From contig NC_083704.1 of the NCBI RefSeq assembly GCF_033118175.1, positions 49,192,501 to 49,256,500 of the forward strand: 64,000 nucleotides of DNA, read 5' to 3'. This stretch comes from Dama dama (lineage: Eukaryota > Chordata > Mammalia > Artiodactyla > Cervidae). The position numbers and the translations under genes are program-made. The notes under the pieces were generated by a model. That model did no database searches. It saw only the letters and a list, made by a program, of their open reading frames with translations, and was not told the DNA's origin. Shown piece after piece: positions 10,969-23,780 of this stretch; the first letter of the stretch is position 1, and each line of letters starts with the position of its first letter.

Positions 10969-12325
10969 AAATTGAATTGCCAGTGTACTTCATGGTCCAT
11001 TGTAGCCTATTTGGATAACTTTTCTACAAAGTTTGTATGAATGTGTTGCTTGTGAACATCACAGATATCTGAGGAGTTAATTTGTGCAATAGTTGTTTAC
11101 ACACATTGACAAGGAAACTGTTTAGTGTCACCACTGGAGTGTCTTGAATTCTTTTGTTTATATGCAGGATTATATGGATAAAGCTTTCAATGGTGGATTT
11201 TGAGCTCTGTGGTTCCCAAAGGGGCACTAAAAGTTGTGCATGTTCAAAATATTTCCCATTTCCCAATACTTACCACTTAGTTGGGAAAGTAAAAAATGTA
11301 CTCAAAACACTACCCTGAAGACTTGATGGGAGGAGAGTTCATTTTTGGCTGAAATAATGCAAGTTGTGCAAGGTTAAAGTTAGTGTTTCATTTTTTGTTT
11401 TGGTCAAAATAATCAGATTGGTAAAACTACAGTGATAGGTCTGGGGAAGATTGCCAACTCAAATCTATGTCTGAGCATACCTAGAAGGATATGTGAAAAT
11501 ACCATTCTATCCCCAATTCTATACAGTTAAGGAAGTAGGAAAAACTCAAGTCTATATGAAATTACAGACTTTTTCAGAAAAGAAATATTAGGTTTAAATT
11601 GCAAGAATCTAGAGATTCTGAAATGTACTTGGGAAATGGAACTGTAATTGTTAAACTCATTTTGTTTACTGAAGCAGTTGTAGAAGTGAAAATCATAAGG
11701 TGACTTTGGATCCCATCTAGCAGAAAATGGTAAGTTTAATGCAGGGACAGTTGACTTCAGAAACTCTTGTTTTAATACTTCACAAAGACTCAGAGTCATG
11801 GTAGAGGAACATTTCAGAAATTCTTATGAAATGCTGCACAAGGAGGGGACTAGAACTCTTTGAAACCAAGTCTGAAAATTGCGGCTGTGTATTGTTACTC
11901 CTGCCTGCGGCTTTTAATGAATATATAGAAAGCTTTTAAAAGTGTCCTTTCTCTTACCAGGTCTTCTGGAGAGGCATCTTCAGGGTTTACGAAGGTGCCA
12001 GGCTTGGCTGTGCCCACTGATCTATTACTTTAATAGAGGTCTAAGTGTGTTCTGTCTTAATTACTTGGAAGCTTACTTTTTTTTAAATTAAAAAAAAAAA
12101 GATTTTAAAAGTTTTAAAGTCAACCTAATCATTAAAAAATAGCTCCTAGAGTATCTATGTTCTCATTTGCTTGTATTTTTGAAATTTTAACTGAAAAGTA
12201 CTTTCATGACCCATTGGCAATACAATTAACTCAGCATTTGATTCCTTGTCATTAACAGGGCTTAGTCTCAATCAGCCTCAATTTCTGTGTATAAGTATTT
12301 GCTCCAAATAGATGATCACTATCAT

Positions 12326-12447
12326 CGTTTAGTTGCTAAGTTGTGTCCAACTCTTGAGACCCTATGGACTGTGGCCTGCTAGGCTCCTCTGTCCATGGGA
12401 TTCTCCAGGCAAGAATATTGGAGTGGGTTGCCATTTCCTTCTCCAGA
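12326..12447 (-). mobile_element. Bov-A2/Bov-tA SINE fragment
   Basis: Reverse-orientation tail half: TTGTGTCCAACTCTTGAGAC, GGCTCCTCTGTCCATGGGA, GAGTGGGTTGCCATTTCC. The tRNA-like head is missing. Confidence 0.85.
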
Positions 12448-12539
12448 AATATATAATAAAGGCAGCTAATAGTGATATATACAGACTCATTTTCAGAGAT
12501 AGAAGTGTGTTGAAATAATTTTAAATGTCTCAATGAAAA

Positions 12540-12802
12540 ATGGACGTTGTTGTTGTTCAGTCAAAGTTGTGTCTGACTCTTTGCGACCTCATGGACTACA
12601 TCATGCCAGGCTCCCCTGTCCTTCAGTATCTACCTGGAGTTTGCTCAAATTCATGTCCATCGAGTCAGTGATGCTATCTAACCATCTCATCCTCCGCCAT
12701 CCCCTTCTCCTTTTACCTTCAATCTTTCCCAGCATCAGGATCTTTTCCAATGTGTCAGCTCTTTGCTTCATGTGGCCAAAGTATTGGAGCTTCCACATTA
12801 GC
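12540..12802 (-). mobile_element. BovB LINE 3' fragment
   Basis: Begins TTGTTGTTGTTCAGTC and runs through TCATGTCCATCGAGTCAGTG and AGCATCAGGATCTTTTCC to GGCCAAAGTATTGGAGC. It is 5'-truncated and diverged. Confidence 0.88.
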
Positions 12803-15106
12803 TGAGAATTTGATATAGAAACAATGTTGTGGTATGCAAAGTGAGTGCTGCTTGGATTAATTATTAAAATGAGTAAGGACAGTAGATTGGAGGGAAAGGA
12901 AGTATTTTAAGTAGTCCCATGAAATAGCATGTGCTTCCATTTTGTTGCTGAGCAGATGACTAGGACTGGTAGGGCCTCTTGCAAGCCTTGTGATTAAATT
13001 AAGTAGTAAAGACCTAAATTGCTTTTATAAATATAATATCATAAATAGACATGACATAACATTTTTGAAATAGTAGAAGGTGAATTGCAAAAATGTAAAG
13101 GCAGAGTTTAGAATCACAACTTGTGCAAAGCCTGGGATACCAGACATAGTCAGTCAGGATGAAAAGATGTGCATCTTTTAAGCCCTCTGGCACATGGATG
13201 TTGTCCCTGAGAACTGAGACTCTGCGAGACCTCCCAAGCTGTGCAACTCTCCTCTGTTGGAAAGTCCAATTTCTACCCATGCTCACAAGGTTTACAGGAA
13301 TCAAACTATGAGGGCAGAATGTATAAGAGGCTATGAAAAGCATGAGTTACCTTCAGTAGCACTGTAAAGGCTTTAATAATGGAATATACCATATAAATAA
13401 TTGTTTTCCTACTAGGGAAAGAATGATGGCATCCCCTGTTGTATACAAGGCTTTGTTCCTAGTCTCACACATTGTTCATCTACTGACCCCAGTACTTCTC
13501 TGTTAGTCCCTCCCTCTGCAGAGTTTGCCAAAGATGCCACTCTGCTGTCTTAGATCTCCCCCTTTATTCTCAATTTGTAACACATTTTCTTATTAACCTC
13601 TGATGGATTACAAACCTCATAACCCAAACTGCATGATAATAAGCACATCACTTTCTAGACGTGAGGGCCATATCTGCAGTGAAAAAGAAGCTGTTTTCCT
13701 TGGCGGAGTAGGTTTTATTGGTGTTAGTTGTGTCACAGATGTAAGTGGTGGAAGAACTTTCAGATGAGATGAAGTGTGCCTGATGTCCACATGGACTTCA
13801 TATAAAGCATGTGATGTAATTCCGATTGGTTTTTCTTCTTCCCATCACAGAGACAGACCTTCCCCAGCCTCAGTTCTCATGTATGTTCGATTGCATCACT
13901 TTCCATTTTTATTGAGTTTATGGCTATAAAAAAGCCAAAGGCATATATTTATGGAAGAATATGATTTTTTACCCCACAACTATATTCCCCTTAGAAAAAC
14001 TTTTTTTCCTGTTATTGTCTGCATAAAATATTTAAAATTTACCTCACGGCAATGATAGTCTGCAACTTATTTAAAGCAACTGCCTATTTAATATTTATAG
14101 ACTGAGATAGTTTTATCATTATCAATCTATTTTTATTGAATGAAGTAGCTATGTGTAGAACCTGCCATGTCTTCCTTCCTATTAAATACCATTCCATTGC
14201 TGTTAATTTCTTTCACATTCCTCTCTCAATACCCCACTCCCACATGAGGTTTCTACTCCAATATTTGTACACGTTAGCACTAATCATCTTTTTTCTCTTT
14301 ACTATAAATATCATCATTGTTTCAGCATGTAGAGTTGAACGTTTTTCGAGTTTTATTTTCAGATGAATCAGTTTCATATGTTGAATCAACTATATACTGT
14401 AATGTCAACTCTTCCTTGAGTAGTTGCTGATCACAACGGAGTTAATTCATTTTATAATTTTTTCTTTTCCCTCATTTTATTTATATTCTGTTCTTGTGTG
14501 TGAGAAAAAGAGAGGGGTATGGGGAGAGAACTTACTTTGTTTTAGGTAAAAATCATAGACTCATGATTTGTTAAATTACAAAGAAATAATGTATTTCATG
14601 GATTGCACAGACCTGAGTAGTGCTAACACCCTGGACACACATACTCAAAGGACATTGATAATCTCCCACAGTTCTTTTTAGTGAACTTTTCAGCATACTC
14701 AGAATTCTTCTCAAGACTGCCTTCTGGGCAGCCTTTACCAAACCTGTAGATGTGGCAAGTATGATGAAACCTGTATGTCCCCCTGTCTAGTCTGGGTTCA
14801 CTCTGCAAGTGGGATTCTATATCAACTTTTATAGCAAATTGCTGAACCCTGAAAATTTCTGAAGATGGAGGTCTCACTTCTTTTTAAGCATCTCACTCTG
14901 TTTATGCTCAGTAGTTATTATCAGTACCTTGGTTCTTATTTAGCTAGTTTCAATTACTGGGGCAAAAATGATGGATCAAATATAGTTTAAAAACATACAA
15001 TTTAAAATGTACTTATGAAATTTCAAGTTAGAAAGAATCTGAAGGGCCAAGATTAAGCCAAAGCAGGGGACTAGAATGAAAACTAGAGCACTGGTTCTGT
15101 CTTCTT

Positions 15107-15281
15107 CTTTTTTTAACTCTTTCGTCTGCTCCAGGTCTTAGCAGCAGTGTATGGGATCTTATTGTGACATGCTGGATCTTTAGTTGTGGCATCCAGGATC
15201 TAGTTCACTGGCCAGAGATCGAACCCAGGCCTTCTGCATTGGGAGCATTGAGTCTCAACCACTGGACTACCAGGGAAATTC
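15107..15281 (-). mobile_element. CHR-type SINE with 16-bp target-site duplication
   Basis: Reversed tRNA-derived SINE: GAGATCGAACCCAGGC is the reversed B box and CCACTGGACTACCAGGGAA the reversed head. CTGGTTCTGTCTTCTT at 15091-15106 recurs at 15282-15297 with one mismatch. A T-rich stretch at the left is the reversed tail. Confidence 0.8.
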
Positions 15282-15481
15282 CTGGTTTTGTCTTCTTGTT
15301 GGCTTTGCTAGACAGATGAACTTGAACTTTAGTTTTCACAGTCACAGTGACACTAAAGGAAAGTGACAAGTGACAGAAGTTTGAGCCTGCTCAAAATGAG
15401 GAGCCAAGTAGGAGTCCCACTACCACATAAAGCTGGGATCCCAGACAGCTAGACTCCTAATGCAGGAGTAAAGTAAAAATA

Positions 15482-15719
15482 CTTTGGCCACCTCATGCAA
15501 AGAGTTGACTCATTGGAAAAGACCCTGATGCTGGGAGGGATTGAGGGCAGGAGGAGAAGGGGACGACAGAGGATGAGATGGCTGGATGGCATCACCGACT
15601 CGATGGACATGAGTTTGAGTAAACTCTGCGGGAGTTGGTGATAGACAGGCAGGCCTGGCGTGCTGCGATTCATGGGGTCGCAAACAGTCGGACACGACTG
15701 AGTGGCTGAACTGAACTGA
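15482..15719 (+). mobile_element. Short BovB 3' insertion with 11-bp target-site duplication
   Basis: About 238 bp of the BovB 3' end, from CTTTGGCCACCTCATGC to the tip GCTGAACTGAACTGA. AAGTAAAAATA at 15471-15481 recurs at 15720-15730. It is a severely 5'-truncated but otherwise well preserved BovB insertion. Confidence 0.88.
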
Positions 15720-16019
15720 AAGTAAAAATAAACTGCCCACTCTATTCTCCTCCCACCTAGACTAAGGGGCTCCAGGGAAAATAATTTATTTACCTATTTA
15801 AAATCTTTGAGCCAAGATAAAGGTGAAAAAACCTAGCACTGAGAATCCGTAACCACAGCTGGCTGTTACACAGATGTGCAGTGTGAGGTGGTCCAAGAAC
15901 TTTCAGTACAGAATGTAGTTTAAAGGAGCCCATGTTGGTAGTGCCCAGGTATTGGCTGAGATAAATGCTCTGAAGGACCACATGTTCAGCTAAGACCCCT
16001 CAGTATTTTTCTCCAGAGA

Positions 16020-18336
16020 AAGTTCCAAAACATGTGAGTAAAAATTAAAAAAAAATTACAGAACCTTCAAGAAAGCAAGCCACCATAAGCAAAAGCCAGT
16101 AGAAAGAATTAACAGCAGAATTAGAAGAGAGAGACTTCAGAAATTGAAATTTTGAGACAAACACTATGAAACAAGTATGTTTAACATGTTAGATAAAAGA
16201 AGAAGTTGAAAATATGGCTAAAGGGCAAGAGGCTATAAATAATACCAAGGAAATTTAAAAAGAAGCAAATGACCTAGAAATGGAAAAATATAAAAATGGA
16301 AATTTAAAAGTTTGAGAAATACATTTAATCACAGAGTGGTCATAGCAGAAGAGAAACTTAATAGACTAGAAAATAGGGCAGAAGAAATTAAGTAAAAGAT
16401 AAAAAGGTAGAAAACGTTAAAGATGCATAGAAGAGAGAATAAGAAGATCTAGCACAAATCTAACCCAAATTCTTGAGGAAAGAGAGATGGAATAGGGACA
16501 GTTATTATTCAGAAGCCATATTTGAAGAGACAAAAGAGATAAAAGCGATAAAAGCTGAGAATTTTCACAGGTATCAGTCTACAAATTCAGAAGTCTTCAA
16601 ATACCCAAAATAGGGTAAATAAAATGAAATCTCTCTATTTGCATCAAAATAAAGACATAAAATCTTAGAGGCAAAGAAAAAGTCTTAACAGAACATTTGT
16701 CCAGAGGAGATATATGAATGTCTAATACGTATGGAAGAAGATGTTTGATAGCATCTTAGGCATTAGAGAAAAAAGCAAAACCATAAGGAGATAACCACGT
16801 TATACTCACTGGAATGGTGATGAGTGAAAAGACAGATGACAGCAAGTCCTGGTGAGGTTTTAAAGAAACTAGAACCCTCATGTTTCTCGTGGGAATGTAA
16901 AATGGTATAGTCAGTTTGTAAAACAGCTAGAAACTCTTCAGAAAGCTAAACATAGTTACCATGTGACCTAGCAGTTTCACACCTGTGTTTGTATCCAAGA
17001 GAAATGAAAACATATGTCTCCACACACTTGAACATGAATGGTCTTAGCAGCATTATTAATAGTCAAAACGTGGAAACAACTTAGGTGTCCATCAACTGGT
17101 GAATGGATAGAAACAATTATGTATATTCATACAGTGAAATATTACTCAGCTATAAAGAGCAATGAAGTATTTATACATGCTACATGGATGAAATTTGAAA
17201 TGTTCTGCTATGTTACAGAAGCCAGTGACAAAATATATATATTGAAGAGTGCATTTATATGAGATTCCCAGAAAAGGCCAATCCATAGAGATAATGTAGA
17301 TTTTTGGTTGCCTAGGGCTAGGTGTAGAGGATGAGGAATGAAGAATGACTTTTTTTACTTACAGAGTTTCATATTAAGATGATGGAAATGTTCTAAAAAT
17401 AAAAGTGTAATCAGATGTCATGCACATATATGGAATATTACAGCCAACAACTGTTGGATCCATAATCTTTTTAAGCAAATAGTATACAGAATGCATTTAT
17501 GATTACTGACTACATATTGTGCATAAAGCAAGATACACCAAATTTCAAATGATAACTGTAGAACAGACCATGTTCTCTACTCAGGAAGAAGTAAGACATA
17601 AAAAAAAAGAGATAACTAGGAAACACTCAATTGGAAATTAAGAAACATACTTTTAAGTTATTCATGGGTCAAGGAATAATAATGGAGATTGGAAAATATT
17701 TAAGGCTGTACAATAATGTCAAGGTATATCAAACTAGAGTGAGCTAAAATGATACTGACAGGAAAATATATACTCTTAAGGCTCATACATGGAAAGAAAA
17801 AAGTATGAAAATTAGTCAGATAATATTCCAACTTAAGCTTAGGAAAAGAAAATAGAATAAACCCAATGAAAGTATTAAGAAGAAAATAATTTTAAAATTA
17901 GAGCCAAAACTAATGAAATAGAAAATAAAAACGTTGGATGATCAACAGAACCAAAATTGGCTCTTTGAAGAGGTTATTTAATGGGGCATGCTTCTGCTGA
18001 GATTCATCAAGAAAATAATTAAGAATGAAAATTCCAATAATGAAAAAAGATACTCATAGATACCATAATATAAAAAATAAATGAATTTTATGAAAATTTC
18101 ATGCTAACAGGGTGAAAATTTAGATGAAATGAAAGTTTTTTAATGAAAACAACTTAGCAAAATTGATTCACATAATTAGAAACATAGATATTCCTATAAT
18201 TATTAAAGATGGATGAAGTAAGGAATGGTCTTTGGAAAAAGAAAATGCCAGCTCTGGATGGTTTTTTGTGTGATGTTTAATGAACTTTAGTGAAAAAAAA
18301 ATTTGCAGTTTTACACAAATCATTTCAGAACACACT
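16020..18336 (+). mobile_element. Ancient L1/HAL1-like region, left part
   Basis: 16040-16690 is A-rich and resembles the ORF1-like part of old L1/HAL1. From 16700 broken ORF2 C-terminal codons appear, including a frame near 17040-17170 with KTWKQLRCPSTGEW and KYYSAIKSNE. From about 17760 to 18000 broken codons of the pre-RT region appear (LRRK, then QNQNWLFEE). Many stops, therefore old. Subfamily and internal boundaries are uncertain; more than one element may be present. Confidence 0.6.
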
Positions 18337-18350
18337 AAAAGAGTGAACAC

Positions 18351-21300
18351 CTAACGAGTATGAAAGAGGAAATTAATAGTAACACAATAATAGTGGGAGA
18401 CTTTAATACCCCACTCACAACTATGGATAGATCAACTAAACAGAAAATTAACAAGGAAACACAAACCTTAAATGACACAATGGACCAGCTAGACCTAGTT
18501 GATATCTATAGGACATTTCACCCCAGAACAATCAACTTCACCTTTTTCTCAAGTGCACATGGAACCTTCTCCAGAATAGATCACATCCTGGGCCATAAAT
18601 CTGGTCTTGGAAAATTCAAAAAAATTGAAATCATTCCAGTCATCTTTTCTGACCACAGTGCAGTAAGATTAGATCTCAATTACAGGAAAAAAATTGTTAA
18701 AACTTCAAACACATGGAGGCTAAATAACACGCTTCTGAATAACCAACAAATCATAGAAGAAATCAAAAAAGTAATCAAAATATGTATAGAAATGAATGAA
18801 AATGAAAACACAACAACCCAAAACCTATGGGACACTGTAAAAGCAGTGCTAAGGGGAAGGTTCATAGCATTACAGGCTTACATCAAGAAACAAGAAAAAA
18901 ACCAAATAAATAACCTAACTCTACACCTAAAGCAATTAGAGAAGGAAGAAATGAAGAACCCCAGGGTTAGCAGAAGGAAAGAAATCTTAAAAATTAGGGC
19001 AGAAATAAATGCAAAAGAAACTAAAGAGACCATAGCAAAAATCAACAAAGCTAAAAGCTGGTTTTTTGAAAAAATAAACAAAATTGACAAACCATTAGCA
19101 AGACTCATTAAGAAACAAAGAGAGAAGAACCAAATTAACAAAATTAGAAATGAAAATGGAGAGATCACAACAGACAACACTGAAATACAAAGGATCATAA
19201 GAGACTACTACCAGCAGCTCTATGCCAATAAAATGGACAACTTGGATGAAATGGACAAATTCTTAGAAAAGTATAACTTTCCAAAACTGAACCAGGAAGA
19301 AATAGAAGATCTTAACAGACCCATCACAAGCAAGGAAATCGAAACTGTAATCAAAAATCTTCCAGCAAACAAAAGCCCAGGACCAGATGGCTTCACAGGT
19401 GAATTCTACCAAAAATTTAGAGAAGAGCTAACACCCATCTTACTCAAACTCTTCCAGAAAATTGCAGATGAAGGTAAGCTTCCAGACTCATTCTATGAGG
19501 CCACCATCAGCCTAATTCCAAAATCAGACAAAGATGCCACCAAAAAAGAAAACTACAGGCCAATATCACTGATGAACATAGATGCAAAAATCCTTAACAA
19601 AATTCTAGCAAACAGAATCCAACAACATATTAAAAAAATCATACACCATGACCAAGTGGGCTGTATCCCAGGAATGCAAGGATTCTTTAATATCCGCAAA
19701 TCAATCAATGTAATACACCACATTAACAAATTGAAAGGTAAAAACCATATGATTATCTCAATAGATGCAGAGAAAGCCTTTGACAAAATTCAACACTCAT
19801 TTATGATTAAAACTCTCCAAAAAGCAGGAATAGAAGGAACATACCTCAACATAATAAAAGCTATATATGACAAACCCACAGCAAGCATCACCCTCAATGG
19901 TGAAAAATTGAAAGCATTTCCCCTGAAATCAGGAACAAGACAAGGGTGCCCACTCTCACCACTACTATTCAACATAGTGTTGGAAGTTTTGGCCACGGCA
20001 ATCAGAGCAGAAAAAGAAGTAAAAGGAGTCCAGATAGGAAAAGAAGAAGTGAAACTCTCACTGTTTGCAGATGACATGATCCTCTACATAGAAAACCCTA
20101 AAGACTCTACCAGAAAATTACTAGAGCTAATCAATGAATATAGTAGAGTTGCAGGATATAAAATTAACACACAGAAATCCCTTGCATTCCTATATACTAA
20201 CAATGAAAAAACAGAAAGAGAAATTAAGGAAACAATACCATTCACCATTGCAACAAAAAGAATAAAATACTTAGGAGTATATCTACCTAAAGAAACAAAA
20301 GACCTATACATAAAAAACTATAAAACACTGATGAAAGAAATCAAAGAGGACACAAACAGATGGAGAAACATACTGTGTTCATGGATTGGAAGAATCAATA
20401 TTGTCAAAATGGCTATTCTACCCAAAGCAATCTATAGATTCAATGCAATCCCTATCAAGCTACCAACGGTATTTTTCACAGAACTAGACCAAAGAATTTC
20501 ACAATTTGTATGGAAGTACAAAAAACCTCGAATAGCCAAAGTAATCTTGAGAAAGAAGAATGGAACTGGAGGAATCAACCTGCCTGACTTCAGACTCTAC
20601 TACAAAGCCACAGTCATCAAGACAGTATGGTACTGGCACAAAGACAGAAATATAGATCAATGGAACAGAATAGAAAGCCCAGAGATAAATCCACGAACCT
20701 ATGGACACCTTATCTTTGACAACGGAGGCAAGGATATACAATGGAAAAAAGACAACCTCTTTAACAAGTGGTGCTGGGAAAACTGGTCAACCACTTGTAA
20801 AAGAATGAAACTAGAACACTTTCTGACACCATACACAAAAATAAACTCAAAATGGATTAAAGATCTAAATGTAAGACCAGAAACTATAAAACTCCTAGAG
20901 GAGAACATAGGCAAAACACTCTCTGACATAAATCACAGCAAGATCCTCTATGACCCACCTCCCAGAATATTGGAAATAAAAGCAAAACTAAACAAATGGG
21001 ACCTAATGAAACTTAAAAGCTTTTGCACTACAAAAGAAACTATAAGTAAGGTGAAAAGACAGCCCTCAGATTGGGAGAAAATAATAGCAAATGAAGAAAC
21101 AGACAAAGGATTAATCTCAAAAATACACAAGCAACTCCTGCAGCTCAATTCCAGAAAAATAAATGACCCAATCAAAAAATGGGCCAAAGAACTAAACAGA
21201 CATTTCTCCAAAGAAGACATACAGGTGGCTAACAAACACATGAAAAGATGCTCAACATCACTCATTGTTAGAGAAATGCAGATCAAAACCACAATGAGGT

Positions 21301-22124
21301 ACCATTACACACCAGTCAGGATGGCTGCTATCCAAACGTCTACAAGCAATAAATGCTGGAGAGGGTGTGGAGAAAAGGGAACCCTCTTACACTGTTGGTG
21401 GGAATGCAAACTAGTACAGCCGCTATGGAAAACAGTGTGGAGATTTCTTAAAAAACTGGAAATAGAACTGCCATATGACCCAGCAATCCCACTTCTGGGC
21501 ATACACACTGAGGAAACCAGATCTGAAAGAGACACATGCGCCCCAATGTTCATCTCAGCACTGTTTATAATAGCCAGGACATGGAAGCAACCTAGATGCC
21601 CATCAGCAGATGAATGGATAAGGAAGCTGTGGTACATATACACCATGGAATATTACTCAGCCATTAAAAAGAATTCATTTGAACCAGTCCTAATGAGATG
21701 GATGAAGCTGGAGCCCCTTATACAGAGTGAAGTAAGCCAGAAAGATAAAGAACATTACAGCATACTAACACATATATATGGAATTTAGCAAGATGGTAAC
21801 GATAACCCTATATGCAAAACAGAAGAAGAGACACAGAAATACAGAACAGACTTTTGAACTCTGTGGGAGAATGTGAGGGTGGGATATTTCAAAAGAACAG
21901 CATGTATACTATCTATGGTGAAACAGATCACCAGCCCAGGTTGGATGCATGAGACAAGTGCTCCGGCCTGGTGCACTGGGAAGACCCAGAGGAATTGGGT
22001 GGAGAGGGAGGTGGGAGCAGGGATCGGGATTGGGAATACGTGTAAATCCATGGCTGATTCATATCAATGTATGACAAAACGCACTGAAAAAAAAAAATAA
22101 ATAAAATAAAAAATAAAAAAAAAT
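18351..22124 (+). mobile_element. Young 5'-truncated L1 (3.8 kb) with 14-bp target-site duplication
   Basis: AAAAGAGTGAACAC is present at 18337-18350 and 22125-22138, directly flanking the element. The insertion starts inside the ORF2 endonuclease domain, carries the rest of ORF2 in one open frame, a 3' UTR of about 300 bp and an A-rich tail from about 22087. The 5' UTR, ORF1 and the ORF2 start are absent, so it cannot be autonomous. It interrupts an ancient L1. Near-identity to other copies in the window shows a recently active family. Confidence 0.96.
18360..21788 (+). pseudogene. L1 ORF2 protein, 5'-truncated, 1142-codon open frame
   Basis: L1 ORF2p is the endonuclease/reverse transcriptase used in target-primed reverse transcription. 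Domains in order: partial AP-like endonuclease (GDFN at residues 13-16, IDHIL near 73, SDHSA near 97), RT (FADD at 569-572), and a C-terminal Cys motif C999-X3-C1003-X7-H1011-X4-C1016. The normal stop is reached after HIYGI. Compared with human ORF2p numbering (FADD aspartates at 702-703) about 131 N-terminal residues are missing, including the first catalytic Asn and Glu of the endonuclease. The frame is open through the 5' break, so the listed Met is just the first in-frame ATG. The lack of any stop over 3.4 kb indicates a young copy; no promoter or L1 5' UTR is present. Confidence 0.93.
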
Positions 22125-22138
22125 AAAAGAGTGAACAC

Positions 22139-22575
22139 TCCCTACTTTATTTGAAAGGCTAAATTGATGCTAAAACTTGATAAAGATAGCACAAGAAAGG
22201 AAAATTACAAATCGGTCTTGCCCATAAATATAGAAATGTTGACACAATATTAGCAAGGTAATTCCAGTAATACATAAAAATAATAATGCATCATGACGAA
22301 GTGGAATTTTTCACAGTAATGCATGGAGAGAGTAATATTTTTAAAAATCCATTAATATAATTTATTATATTAAAGGTGAAAATGTGATAAATCACAAGGT
22401 GCAAGAAAAATGCTTGATAATATTAAGTATTCTTTAATGATAAAAAAAAAATCAACTCTTGGCAGAGTTGTAATAAAAGGGAACTTTCTAAAACTTGAAT
22501 GCCTTTAAAAAGCTAAAGCAAACACCGAGCTTAATGATGAAACATTGAAATTCTTCCTTTTAAGACCAGGAACAA
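22139..22575 (+). mobile_element. Ancient L1, part to the right of the young L1
   Basis: Broken RT-region codons continue after the young insertion: an AATCGGTCTTGCCCATAAAT-like stretch, then CATGACGAAGTGG, and TTAAGACCAGGAACAAGACA at the end (the RPGTRQ motif of RT). Many stops. Order and direction fit a continuation of the same old L1 that lies before 18337. Confidence 0.6.
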
Positions 22576-23266
22576 GACAGAAGCCACAAGTTCCACCAGG
22601 AATATCAGAAAAATTCCTTTCTGTCTTTCTGTGTGGCTTGATAGTGTGGCTGGCATGGACTTCTTCACAGCCAAGTGGTCACAGGGCGGTTGGACTTCTG
22701 CCTTGGTGGTTAGCTTCCAGTGAGAGGAAGCTAAAGCTGCTAGTTCTCCTAGAGGCTAGAACACACATACTGACACTTGTTCTGCAGTTTGCTAGCTGAA
22801 GCAAGTCACAGTCCAGTCCATGCTCAAGAGGAGGGTAAATAGACTCCTCCTTTAGTTGTGAGGAATGGCATATGTGTCTAAGTATAAAGAAATTGGTGGC
22901 AGTCATTTCTCGATGTCTTCTACCGTAACTCCTACCAGACTGGCCAAAATGTAAAACTCCAATGACATATGATATTGCAAAGACATGGAGTGATTGGCAC
23001 ATTTACACACTGCTTGTGACCATAGAAATTAAGTCCACTAGAAAACACTTTAATGTTATCTAGTGAATATGAAGATGTGCCCCAGCTATTTACTCTGTGT
23101 TCCAGCTATTTAATTCCTAGATTATTTTTTACAGTGTGTACCAAGCAGTATGTATAAGAATGTTCAGAATAGCATTTTTCATAATAACAAACCTGGAAAT
23201 AAGCCCAAATGTCTGTTAACAGCACAGTAGACAAATACATTTTGATGAAATCTTACAATGGAATAC
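22576..23266. repeat. Old repeat mosaic of uncertain family
   Basis: 22600-22870 resembles an old LTR- or DNA-type repeat (phrase GAAGCAAGTCACAGTCCAG). 22880-23266 resembles an ancient L1 3' end (TAATAACAAACCTGGAAATA, then CCCAAATGTCTGTTAACAG). No gene is seen. Family assignments are tentative. Confidence 0.4.
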
Positions 23267-23267
23267 T

Positions 23268-23780
23268 GTTCAGTTCAGTCGCTCAGTCGTGTCTGACTCT
23301 GCGACCCCATGGACTGCAGCACGCCAGGCTTCCCTGTCCATCACTAACTCCCAGAACCTACTCAAACTCATGTCCATCATGTCGGTGATGCCATCCAACC
23401 ATCTCATCCTCTGTCGTCCCCTTCTCCTCCTGCCTTCAATCCTTCCCAGCATCAGGGTCTTTTCAGATGAGTCAACCCTTTGCATCAGGTTGCTAAAGTA
23501 TTGGAGTTTCAGCTTTAGCATCAGTCCTTCCGATGAATATTCAGGACTGATTTCCTTTAGATTGGAATGGTTGGATCTCCTTGCAATCCAAGGGATTCTC
23601 AAGAGTCTTCTCCAACACCACAGTTCAAAAGCATCAATTCTTCAGTGCTCAGCTTTCTTTATAGTCCAACTCTCATATCCGTACATGACTACTGGAAAAA
23701 CCAAGCTTTGACTAGATGGACCTTTTTAGTTTACTATCTTTGTTGGTCATAGCTTTTCTTCCAAGGAGCAAGCTTGTACT
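23268..23780 (-). mobile_element. BovB LINE 3' fragment with internal deletion
   Basis: Starts at the reversed 3' tip GTTCAGTTCAGTCGCTCAG and runs to CTTCCAAGGAGCAAGC. Relative to the 4.1-kb copy, the segment after GACTAGATGGACCTTT lacks about 35 bases around GGCAAAGTAATGTCTCTGC. Frames are broken. Confidence 0.88.

Noticed and set aside
10535..10993. 152-codon minus-strand open frame
   Set aside because: Composite of the reversed Bov-tA and BovB copies; not a gene.
18360..21788. Domesticated host gene from the long reverse-transcriptase frame
   Set aside because: It sits between perfect target-site duplications with a normal L1 3' UTR and A tail, and lacks an upstream promoter or introns; a young L1 insertion explains the open frame.
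22545..22799. 84-codon + strand open frame
   Set aside because: Starts in ancient L1 RT remnant (RPGTRQ) and continues into another old repeat; no splice sites or family match.
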